The translations under genes and the position numbers were made by a program. Below, one piece after another: positions 5,438 through 13,118 of a stretch of 40,568 nt of DNA. The notes beneath the pieces were generated by a model, which had not been told where the DNA came from, did not search any database, and saw only the letters and a program-made list of their open reading frames with translations. Positions within the stretch are counted from its first letter, which is position 1; each line of letters begins with the position of its first letter. This stretch comes from a virus. The stretch spans positions 1 to 40,568 of the IMG/VR virus record IMGVR_UViG_3300035670_000524; one strand, given 5' to 3'.

Positions 5438-8401
5438 TTACTGATTTGGCCAAGATATTGTGATAGATCCTGTTGCTGATCCTGTTCCTACAGTAACATT
5501 TGTTGACGCTCCAACTGAAACGGTTTTTTGCATGTTAAATGTTGATTGCGTTTGAACTGCGGCAGAACCTGGTTGACCAGCACCACCAGGAGTTGCGCCT
5601 GTTCCAGCAGCACCATTAGCACCTGTATTTCCTTTTGCTCCTGCTGCACCTGTGCCACCAGCATTTCCTGGTTGTCCTGCTTGACCTGGATTTCCTGCTG
5701 TAGCACCTGTACCTGCTGCACCTGTATTTCCAGCAGCACCTTTTGCGCCTGCAGTTCCAGCATTTCCTGGTTGTCCTGATGTTGCACCAGTTCCTGCTGC
5801 TCCTGCTGTTCCAGCAGCGCCATTAGCACCTGCTGTTCCTGGTTGACCTGCTTGACCTGATGTTGCGCCTGTACCAGCAGCACCATTGGCGCCTGTATTT
5901 CCTTTTGCTCCAGCAGCACCAGCAGTTCCAGCATTTCCTGGCTGTCCTGCTGATCCAGAAGTTGCTCCAGTTCCTGCAGCACCATTTGCGCCTGTGTTGC
6001 CATTAGCACCTTTTGCTCCAGCATTTCCTGGTTGACCACCAGCACCTGGTTGCCCTCCAGTAGCGCCAGTTCCTGCTGTACCTGCAGAACCTGCAGTTCC
6101 TGATACACCAGCAGTTCCTGGATTTCCAGGTTGACCTGAAGGTTGAGTAGCGGATACTGGATAAGTTCCTTGTCCAGCATAACCGAAACCACCAGCCTTA
6201 CCACCTGGAAATCCATCTGGCGCTCCACCAGCATTACCTCCAGGTCCGCCAGGATATCCATTATATGCTGCAACTCCACGAAATCTTTGACCATAATATG
6301 GATCAGTAAAAAGATAAGCCTGAGCACCCGCTCCTCCACCGCCACCGCCGCCGCCACCGCCAGCGCCACCTCGCGTTCCTGCAGTGCCTGCATTTCCTGG
6401 ATTTCCTGCTTTTCCGCCCGCGCCACCAGCACCACCAGCACCACCTGTGCCATTTGTTCCTGGTTGACCGCTATTTCCTATGGATCCTGGTTGACCAGCG
6501 TTTCCTGCTGCACCACCTGGACCGCCAGCACCACCTGTGCCTCCAACACCATTAGTTCCAGGTTGTCCAGTGTTTCCTATTGATCCTGGTTGACCTGAGT
6601 TACCAGCAGCACCTCCTGGACCACCAGCACCACCAGCACCATTGGTTCCAGGTTGACCAGCGTTTCCTGGTTGACCTGAATTTCCAGCAAGTCCACCAGC
6701 ACCACCTGTACCTGCAGCACCATTCGTTCCTGGTTGTCCAGTGTTTCCTATTGCGCCTGGATTTCCTGCTGATCCGCCAGTTCCACCTGGTCCACCTGCA
6801 CCACCTGTACCTGCTGCGCCATTGGTTCCTGGTTGACCGCTATTACCTTGTGCTCCTGGTTGACCAGCGTTTCCTGCTGCACCTGCTGCACCACCCGCAC
6901 CAGCAGCGCCTCCTGGAGCAGTTACTGTACTGAATGCGACTGATGCACCTGCGACAAATGTTGTGGCAGTTCCTGATGCGCCATCAGCACCTTTATTTCC
7001 TGCAGCACCAGCAGTTCCTGGATTTCCTGGTTGACCAGTTCCACCAGCCGTTGCTCCTGTTCCAGCAGCACCATCGGCACCTTTATTACCTGCAGCACCA
7101 GCAGTTCCTGCTGCTCCAGCAGTTCCAGGTTGACCTGCTCCACCAGTTCCAGCACCAGTTCCTGCTGCTCCTGCTGTTCCAGCAGCACCATTTGCTCCTG
7201 TGCCACCAGTTCCTCCTGGTTGACCTGCCGTAGCACCTGTTCCCGCTGCACCTGTATTTCCTTTTGCTCCAGCAGCACCAGCAGTTCCAGCATTTCCTGG
7301 TTGTCCTGTTTGACCTGATGTTGCGCCTGTTCCTGCGGCGCCATTCGCACCTGTATTTCCTTTTGCTCCTGCTGCACCTGTGCCACCAGCATTTCCTGGC
7401 TGACCTGCGCCACCTGTGCCTGCTCCTGATCCAGCAGCACCTGTGTTTCCTGCAGCACCTGGATTACCATTTGCTCCTGCGTTTCCTGTTCCACCTGCTA
7501 ATCCGTAAGTCCAATGACCACCAACACCACCTTGTCCACCCTGTCCTCCAGCAGCATTTGATCCTGGAGAAGCGCCCAATCCCCTCCCTCCAGGTCCACC
7601 ACGTTGAGCTGGGCTGTTTGGTCCTACAGTACCATTTCCTTTAGTTCCTTCATTTCCATTCCCGCCTGTAGTTCCTGCAGGACCTGGCCATTTGCCACCA
7701 TTGCCACCAAGACCTGCATTTCCACCACCACCGCCAGCAGCACCTTGACCTGCAGTTCCACCTGTGCCATTTGTGCCTGAATTTCCTGGTTGACCAGTGT
7801 TTCCTATTGCTCCAGAATTGCCAGCATTTCCTCCAGCACCACCAGCACCACCAGTTCCGCCAGCACCATTGGTTCCTGGTTGTCCAGTGTTACCTATGGA
7901 TCCTGGCTGACCCGAGTTACCAGCAGCACCACCTGGACCACCAGCGCCACCTGTGCCTCCAGCACCATTGGTTCCTGGCTGCCCAGTGTTTCCTATTGCA
8001 CCTGGATTTCCTGCTGATCCACCAGCACCTGCAGTACCAGCTGCACCGTTAGTTCCTGGTTGACCAGCATTGCCTGGCTGACCGCTGTTACCAGCATTTC
8101 CTCCAGCACCACCAGCACCACCAGCACCATTGGTACCTGAGTTTCCTGGTTGCCCTGTATTACCTTGTGCTCCAGGTTGTCCTGCGTTTCCTGCAACACC
8201 AGCAGTACCGCCAGCACCACCTGTGCCAGCAGCACCGTTTGTGCCTGCGTTTCCTGGTTGACCTGAATTGCCACTACCACCAGTTGCTGTGATTGTAACT
8301 TTACGCACGCCAAATGGAATGACCCATGTCGTGTTTGAGCTGAACGTAACGCTTCCCGCCTTTACGCGAGTCTTACGAAGTGTGGTAGCCGCTAATGGCA
8401 T
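5438..8401 (-). CDS. Collagen-like Gly-X-Y repeat protein (putative fibre/adhesin)
   Basis: 987 residues, most of them Gly-X-Y triplets. Layout: residues 1-41, a small beta domain (SVTFSSNTTWVIPFGVRKVTI) like the one opening the glycine-rich protein at 16266-17147; 43-222, collagen block A1; 223-305, Gly-rich non-triplet insert with aromatic residues; 306-478, block B1; 479-497, a linker; 498-678, block A2; 679-755, second insert with a polyglycine run and YYGQRFRG; 756-946, block B2; 947-987, a beta-rich C-terminal cap. A1-insert-B1 and A2-insert-B2 are clearly duplicated. Pro occurs mostly just before Gly, in about 30 GQPG motifs. Blocks A and B could form collagen triple helices or polyglycine-II bundles. 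Likely an extended virion fibre or decoration; attachment site unknown. No clear ribosome site precedes the ATG, so it may be coupled to the gene ending at 8415. Confidence 0.88.
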   Translation of the reverse strand: MPLAATTLRKTRVKAGSVTFSSNTTWVIPFGVRKVTITATGGSGNSGQPGNAGTNGAAGTGGAGGTAGVAGNAGQPGAQGNTGQPGNSGTNGAGGAGGAGGNAGNSGQPGNAGQPGTNGAAGTAGAGGSAGNPGAIGNTGQPGTNGAGGTGGAGGPGGAAGNSGQPGSIGNTGQPGTNGAGGTGGAGGAGGNAGNSGAIGNTGQPGNSGTNGTGGTAGQGAAGGGGGNAGLGGNGGKWPGPAGTTGGNGNEGTKGNGTVGPNSPAQRGGPGGRGLGASPGSNAAGGQGGQGGVGGHWTYGLAGGTGNAGANGNPGAAGNTGAAGSGAGTGGAGQPGNAGGTGAAGAKGNTGANGAAGTGATSGQTGQPGNAGTAGAAGAKGNTGAAGTGATAGQPGGTGGTGANGAAGTAGAAGTGAGTGGAGQPGTAGAAGTAGAAGNKGADGAAGTGATAGGTGQPGNPGTAGAAGNKGADGASGTATTFVAGASVAFSTVTAPGGAAGAGGAAGAAGNAGQPGAQGNSGQPGTNGAAGTGGAGGPGGTGGSAGNPGAIGNTGQPGTNGAAGTGGAGGLAGNSGQPGNAGQPGTNGAGGAGGPGGAAGNSGQPGSIGNTGQPGTNGVGGTGGAGGPGGAAGNAGQPGSIGNSGQPGTNGTGGAGGAGGAGGKAGNPGNAGTAGTRGGAGGGGGGGGGGAGAQAYLFTDPYYGQRFRGVAAYNGYPGGPGGNAGGAPDGFPGGKAGGFGYAGQGTYPVSATQPSGQPGNPGTAGVSGTAGSAGTAGTGATGGQPGAGGQPGNAGAKGANGNTGANGAAGTGATSGSAGQPGNAGTAGAAGAKGNTGANGAAGTGATSGQAGQPGTAGANGAAGTAGAAGTGATSGQPGNAGTAGAKGAAGNTGAAGTGATAGNPGQAGQPGNAGGTGAAGAKGNTGANGAAGTGATPGGAGQPGSAAVQTQSTFNMQKTVSVGASTNVTVGTGSATGSITISWPNQ
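5564..6910 (-). repeat. Collagen super-repeat unit 2 (A2-insert-B2)
   Basis: Codes for residues 498-946 and repeats unit 1. Shared phrases include NAGQPGAQGN, AGNPGAIGNTGQPG and NSGQPGSIGNTGQPG in the A blocks and GAAGAKGNTGANGAAGTGAT in the B blocks. The glycine-rich inserts (7487-7735 and 6137-6367) are equal in position but differ in sequence. Confidence 0.8.
6968..8275 (-). repeat. Collagen super-repeat unit 1 (A1-insert-B1)
   Basis: Codes for residues 43-478 of the collagen-like protein: a GQPG/GTNG-rich block, an interrupted glycine-rich insert, then a block dominated by GAAG, AKGNTG and GTGATSG phrases. The same order recurs at 5564-6910. Confidence 0.8.
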
Positions 8402-8414
8402 TCAATAACACCGA

Positions 8415-8765
8415 TTACGATGGACGGACGACTTTGTCAAGATTAGCAATTAATTGCGAATTTTGAAGTTCTTCTAAACCAACTGCAACGTTGATTCCAT
8501 TTGTGTCGTCATCCATAACAATTTTCCAGTGAACGATTGGAAAACGTGTGATTTCTCTTGTTGAGAAATCAGCACCATTTGCAGTAAAATTCCATGTGCT
8601 CAATGGAGCAAATGTATTTGCAGCATCATCTTCGTTATTCCAATTTAAATGATTAATTGGAACATTATTGTCTTTTAATAGTTTTACAGCTTCGTAACAT
8701 TCTGCAGCATTTACGCCAAGAGCAGTATACACAGTAACATCACGAATTCGTATTAGATTAGCCAT
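8415..8765 (-). CDS. Hypothetical protein, fibre region
   Basis: 116 residues of unknown function. It opens with a strand (IRIRDVTVYTALG) followed by a helix (NAAECYEAVKLLKDNNVP) and N-H-L-N-W-N-N-E-D-D; the middle has FPIVHWKIVMDDD and it closes with a helix (GLEELQNSQLIANLD). The beta-alpha start recalls thioredoxin-like folds, but there is no CxxC, so I do not assign one. A strong GGAGGAT ribosome site lies about 9 bases before the ATG. It sits between the fibre-tip gene and the collagen-like gene, 13 bases upstream of the latter, with which it is probably co-transcribed. A fibre-assembly helper or capsid-external protein are both possible. Confidence 0.6.
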   Translation of the reverse strand: MANLIRIRDVTVYTALGVNAAECYEAVKLLKDNNVPINHLNWNNEDDAANTFAPLSTWNFTANGADFSTREITRFPIVHWKIVMDDDTNGINVAVGLEELQNSQLIANLDKVVRPS

Positions 8766-8781
8766 TATGAGTTATCCTCCG

Positions 8782-9195
8782 TTATTTTCCTAAATTGGCC
8801 AATGCGTGGGAAGCAAAAAATGTTTCACCACCATCAAACGTCATCAACGTGATCACATCTGCATGATTAGGTTTTGTTGCGAGAACAGCCACTTCACCAT
8901 AAGACCAAAGCACATTCTCAGGAAATACTACCTTTCGAGCACCAAGTGTATCTTGCTTAAGAATAAGAGTGCAAGAATATGATTTATCGGCTTCGGGTAG
9001 ATTATCAAACGCAATATTTATAATATTTTTTCTGAGAGTAATGTGGAAAATATTTGACTTTTTAAGGTCAATAATTTGAAGGTTATCTACAGCATTGATC
9101 TTTGTGATCTCTTCACGGTATGCTTTCAAAATACCTTCAAAAGAATCTCGCTGATTCTTTTTAATTGATACTACATTAGTTTTATCCATACTCAT
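8782..9195 (-). CDS. Free-standing fibre-tip domain protein (paralogue of the C-terminus of the 1292-residue fibre)
   Basis: 137 residues. After about 20 polar N-terminal residues the whole protein aligns with the last ~125 residues of the fibre encoded immediately upstream. Matches include LKAYREEI against LRSYREGI, NIFHITL against NIFDFTL, CTLILKQ against VTLILRQ, VLWSYGEVAVL against VYWSSGEAAVL, and FDGGETFFASHALAN against VDGGSTFFAAHSMAN. This C-terminal domain type (the W-x-x-G-x-A-P/V-x-L and DGG-x-T motifs) is common at the ends of fibres in T4-like aquatic phages. The gene has its own AGAGG site 9 bases before the first of two close ATGs, so it looks like a functional gene, not a fibre fragment. 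It could be an alternative tip, a fibre cap or an assembly factor. Confidence 0.8.
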   Translation of the reverse strand: MSMDKTNVVSIKKNQRDSFEGILKAYREEITKINAVDNLQIIDLKKSNIFHITLRKNIINIAFDNLPEADKSYSCTLILKQDTLGARKVVFPENVLWSYGEVAVLATKPNHADVITLMTFDGGETFFASHALANLGK

Positions 9196-9208
9196 TTATA
9201 TATTCCTC

Positions 9209-12200
9209 TTAACTGTAAGATACATTTGCCATTGAGTGTGCGGCGAAGAATGTCGAACCACCATCAACAGTAATCAAAGAAATAATATCTAATTTATTTG
9301 CAATACCAGACGAAAGAACTGCTGCTTCGCCGCTTGACCAGTAAACTGTATTTGGATAGTTTACCACATTTGCAGCAGTTCCAGGTTGACGAAGAATCAA
9401 TGTTACAGGGAATGCATTACCAGAAGCAGGTGCATTATTGAATGTAATCGCAGCATTGCTATTAGATAATGTAAAGTCAAAGATATTATTTCCTGACAAA
9501 TCTGCAATCACATTCGCTGTTACTGTTCTTGTATTAATTCCTTCACGATAAGATCTGAGTGTGAGCGTTGTTGCCGTACCGCCAGAAGCAACGACAGCAT
9601 TGTTTGCTGTATTGTATGCATTGTTAGCAGTTGTACGAGCAGTATTCGCCTGATCACGTGCAGTGTTTGCTTGACCGTAAGCAGTATTTGCTTGGTCGCG
9701 TGCTGTATTTGCTTGTCCGTATGCGTTTAGTGCATTTGTTGCTGCTGTATTAGCCTGACCATAAGCAGCATTAGCAGTGTCACGAGCAGTATTCGCTTGA
9801 GTGCGAGCAGTGTTTGCCTGGTCTCGAGCAGTATTTGCTTGACCATATGCATTCAACGCAATTGTTTCAGCAGTATTGGCTTCACCATAAGCATCATTAG
9901 CAGTATTGCGGGCTGTATTTGCTTGAGCATATGCGTTTAATGCGTTTGTATTTGCTGTATTTGCTTGAGCATAAGCATTTAATGCATTCGTATTTGCTGT
10001 GTTAGCACCAGCATATGCATCGTTCGCTGTGTTTCTTGCAGTATTTGCTTGATCACGTGCGGTATTTGCTTGATCTCTTGCTGTGTTCGCTTGAGCATAT
10101 ACGATATTAGCGTGAGCATATGCGCCGTTAGCCTGAGCATACGCACCATTCGCAGTATCACGTGCAGTATTGGCTTGATCGCGAGCATTATTTGCCTGAT
10201 CGTACGATGTATTTGCTTGTGTTCGAGCAGTGTTAGCCTGATCACGAGCGGCATTCGCCTGACCATATGAATTTATGGCAATAGTTTCTGCGCTATTTGC
10301 TTCAGCGTATGCATCGTTCGCCGTGTTTCTTGCAGTATTTGCTTGATCTCTGGCACTGTTTGCTTGATTGTATGCGAGTGTAAGATTGGCTTGAGTCGCA
10401 ACTGTATTACCAACAAGCAACAAACTATTTGCATTAATATTTGCTTTGAGTGTTGCGAGTTTTACGTTCGCAAGATCAAGAACATTATTGGCATAAAGGA
10501 TATGATCGTCATAATTTTCAAAGAGATACCAAACTTCATCTTGATTTGCGCGAATCAATCCAGCATGTTGTTGAGTTGGACCATAATGACCCACAAAACC
10601 AATACCAACTGCATTTGTTGTGTTGTTATTTGCAAGAAGAATAATTGGATCATTAACTGTCAAACTTGACGTATTGACTATGGTCTCAGTTCCGTTTACA
10701 AATAGATTACCAGTGATTGTTAAATCGCCAGTAATAGATCCGCCAGTCAAATTAAGTTTTAAATTGGCTTCAGCGTAAGCATTGTTTGCTTGTGTACGTG
10801 CAGTATTTGCCTGATCACGAGCAGAGTTTGCTTGACCATATGCATTGAGTGCATTTGTGTTAGCAGTATTCGCGCCAGCATATGCATCATTGGCGGTTGT
10901 ACGAGCGGTGTTTGCCTGGTCTCGAGCAGTATTTGCCTGATCATAAGCATTTAGTGCATTTGTTTGGGCAGTATTAGCTGCACCATATGCGTCATTAGCA
11001 GTATTTCGAGCAGTATTAGCCTGAGCGTATGCGTCGTTTGCAGTTCCACGTGCAGTATTTGCCTGATCATAAGCAGTATTTGCTTGCGCGTAAACAATAT
11101 TTGCGTGGGCATATGCGCCGTTAGCCTGAGCATATGCTCCGTTGGCTTGGCTGTATGCACCATTCGCAGTATCGCGAGCAGTATTCGCTTGCGCATAAGA
11201 ATCATTCGCAGTTGTTCTGGCTGTATTCGCTTGATCGCGCGCACTATTTGCTTGATCATATGCGCTATTCGCTTGAGCATAAACTATGTTCGCATGAGCG
11301 TAAGCGCCATTGGCTTGTGCATATGCACCATTTGCGGTGTCATAAGCAGAGTTCGCTTGACCATATGCATTGAGTGCATTTGTGTTTGCTGTATTGGCTT
11401 CCGCATAAGCATTTAGAGCGTTGGTGTTAGCAGTATTAGCACCAGCGTAAGCATCATTAGCAGTATCACGTGCAGTGTTGGCTTGAGAATATGCATTGAT
11501 GGCATTAGTATTAGCGGTGTTTGCTTCAGCATATGCGTTTAATGCATTTGTGTTTGCGGTATTGGCTGCGCCATAGGCATCATTAGCAGTTCCACGAGCA
11601 GTGTTTGCTTGATCATAAGCAGCATTGGCTTGATTGTATGCTTCACCGCCGCCAGTTGCAGTTGATGTAAATTCAATATTCGCGTTACCATTTTCATTTG
11701 TAACGCTTACTAAGACAGTTGCTGTGTTAACAAAATTAATCTTTTGAGTTGTAACTGCTGATGCGTTGTTTGCATATACTGTTACTTGTGCATTATTTGC
11801 TGCATTATATGCTGAATTAGCCTGACCATAAGCATCATTTGCAGTTCCACGTGCAGTATTTGCTTGACTATATGCGTCATTAGCCTGTGCATATGCTGTA
11901 TTTGCTTGCCCATAGGCGTCATTGGCTTGATTGTATGCAGTATTCGCTTGAGCATAAGCATTTAATGCATTCGTATTTGCTGTGTTAGCCGCTGAATAAG
12001 AATCGTTAGCAGTATCACGTGCAGTATTTGCTTGAGCATATGCGTTAAGAGCATTTGTATTTGCTGTATTTGCAGCACCATAAGCATCATTGGCTACACC
12101 ATACGCTGAGTTTGCCTGACCATAAGCAGTATTTGCCTGATCCCGAGCACCATTTGCTTGACCATATGCGCTGTTGGCTTGGAAGTATGCTGCGTTGGCT

Positions 12201-13087
12201 TGATTGTATGCAGTGTTCGCCTCAGTATAAGCATTTGTTGCTGTTGTATATGCAGTATTTGCTTCACCATAAGCAGCATTTGCTTGGTCTCTTGCGTTAT
12301 TCGCCTGAGCATATGCGTCTAATGCTGAATCGAATGCATAAAATATATCATCAGCGTCGTTCCATTTCCATTGTTCTGATGTTTCATCCCATTTGAGCGA
12401 TGCATTAGTATTTGCACCACGATTAATAGTAATAAATGCATCAGTGGAAGGTTCGCCAGTTACATTTGAATTAAGAACAATTTCATTATCTTCAACGAAT
12501 AATGTTTCGACGTTTAGAATAGTAGAATTGCCGAGAACTTGAAGATTACCAGTGACAGAGAGATCGCCAGTAATGCTGCCACCTGAAATATTAAGTTTTA
12601 AATTGGCTTCAGCATATGCGTTATTGGCTTGCCCATATGCTGCATTAGCCTGATCATAAGAAGTATTAGCCTGAGCATATACTATATTGGCGTGAAAGTA
12701 GGCTCCATTAGCCTGAGCGTATGCACTGTTCGCTTGAGAATATGCGCCATTGGCTTGAGTATATGCCGCATTAGCCTCGCCATATGCGTTATTTGCTGTA
12801 TCTCTTGCAGTATTGGCTTGGTCATATGCAGCAGAACCAGAAGAAGACGCTGTATTTGCAGTATTATATGCACTATTCGCAGTGTCTCGAGCAGTATTGG
12901 CTTGGTCATATGCTGCGGATCCAGACGATGATGCTGTATTTGCAGCGCCATAAGCGTCATTAGCAGTGTCTCTTGCAGTATTGGCTTGAGCGTATGCTGC
13001 CACATTCGCAGCACCCAGATTAGAAAGAGCGTCAACTGCGTTATTTGCACCAGTGCCGCCTAAAAATATTGATACTATTCTTGTCAT
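9209..13087 (-). CDS. Long tail-fibre protein with Ala/Asn heptad shafts (1292 residues)
   Basis: Predicted elongated, probably trimeric, tail fibre. N-terminal 30 residues (MTRIVSIFLGGTGANNAVDALSNLG split by a GG turn) may be the attachment segment. Shaft blocks of heptads of the form A-Y-x-Q-A-N-x or A-R-D-Q-A-N-T occupy about 31-163, 256-437, 481-776 and 896-1164. They are interrupted by knobs: 164-255 (GGSITGDLSVTGNL then a WDETSEQWKWND segment), a beta module at 435-480, and 777-895 (GGSITGDLTITGNLFVNG, VGIGFVGHYG, EVWYLFEN). Residues 1168-1292 are the tip domain, duplicated as the next gene. The 800-residue fibre has the same knob type at 264-395. A late-promoter box lies about 24 bases upstream of the ATG. 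Host receptor binding is likely but inferred. Confidence 0.85.
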   Translation of the reverse strand: MTRIVSIFLGGTGANNAVDALSNLGAANVAAYAQANTARDTANDAYGAANTASSSGSAAYDQANTARDTANSAYNTANTASSSGSAAYDQANTARDTANNAYGEANAAYTQANGAYSQANSAYAQANGAYFHANIVYAQANTSYDQANAAYGQANNAYAEANLKLNISGGSITGDLSVTGNLQVLGNSTILNVETLFVEDNEIVLNSNVTGEPSTDAFITINRGANTNASLKWDETSEQWKWNDADDIFYAFDSALDAYAQANNARDQANAAYGEANTAYTTATNAYTEANTAYNQANAAYFQANSAYGQANGARDQANTAYGQANSAYGVANDAYGAANTANTNALNAYAQANTARDTANDSYSAANTANTNALNAYAQANTAYNQANDAYGQANTAYAQANDAYSQANTARGTANDAYGQANSAYNAANNAQVTVYANNASAVTTQKINFVNTATVLVSVTNENGNANIEFTSTATGGGEAYNQANAAYDQANTARGTANDAYGAANTANTNALNAYAEANTANTNAINAYSQANTARDTANDAYAGANTANTNALNAYAEANTANTNALNAYGQANSAYDTANGAYAQANGAYAHANIVYAQANSAYDQANSARDQANTARTTANDSYAQANTARDTANGAYSQANGAYAQANGAYAHANIVYAQANTAYDQANTARGTANDAYAQANTARNTANDAYGAANTAQTNALNAYDQANTARDQANTARTTANDAYAGANTANTNALNAYGQANSARDQANTARTQANNAYAEANLKLNLTGGSITGDLTITGNLFVNGTETIVNTSSLTVNDPIILLANNNTTNAVGIGFVGHYGPTQQHAGLIRANQDEVWYLFENYDDHILYANNVLDLANVKLATLKANINANSLLLVGNTVATQANLTLAYNQANSARDQANTARNTANDAYAEANSAETIAINSYGQANAARDQANTARTQANTSYDQANNARDQANTARDTANGAYAQANGAYAHANIVYAQANTARDQANTARDQANTARNTANDAYAGANTANTNALNAYAQANTANTNALNAYAQANTARNTANDAYGEANTAETIALNAYGQANTARDQANTARTQANTARDTANAAYGQANTAATNALNAYGQANTARDQANTAYGQANTARDQANTARTTANNAYNTANNAVVASGGTATTLTLRSYREGINTRTVTANVIADLSGNNIFDFTLSNSNAAITFNNAPASGNAFPVTLILRQPGTAANVVNYPNTVYWSSGEAAVLSSGIANKLDIISLITVDGGSTFFAAHSMANVSYS
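9596..12997 (-). repeat. Heptad-coding imperfect 21-base repeats in the 1292-residue fibre
   Basis: Four arrays of imperfect 21-base units, each coding one heptad with Ala at positions 1 and 5 (e.g. AYGQANT, ARDTAND, ANTNALN). The Ala/Ala 4-3 spacing fits a tightly packed small-residue coiled coil. The phrase HANIVYAQAN recurs at residues 133-142, 598-607, 661-670 and 992-1001. Confidence 0.8.
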
Positions 13088-13110
13088 GGTTTGCTCTTAA
13101 AATTCTTAGA

Positions 13111-13118
13111 TATTTATT
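13111..13118 (-). promoter_or_regulatory. Late promoter for the 1292-residue fibre and downstream genes
   Basis: Minus strand AATAAATA, one base from the T4 late consensus, overlapping the stop codon of the 800-residue fibre gene and 23 bases before the next start codon. It would transcribe the 1292-residue fibre, tip paralogue, 116-residue protein and collagen-like gene. Confidence 0.6.

Noticed and set aside
5546-8052. Many long antisense open frames across the collagen-like gene, coding Ser/Thr/Cys-rich or Gln/His/Leu-rich products
   Set aside because: They are mirror-strand or shifted readings of a Gly-X-Y repeat (GGN codons rarely create stops); composition is biased and there is no start context. 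Same for the antisense frames in the heptad arrays.
9596-12997. Dense short DNA repeats that could look like a CRISPR array or iterons
   Set aside because: Units are 21 bases, in frame, imperfect and code for continuous heptads; no constant repeat with unique spacers, no cas genes.
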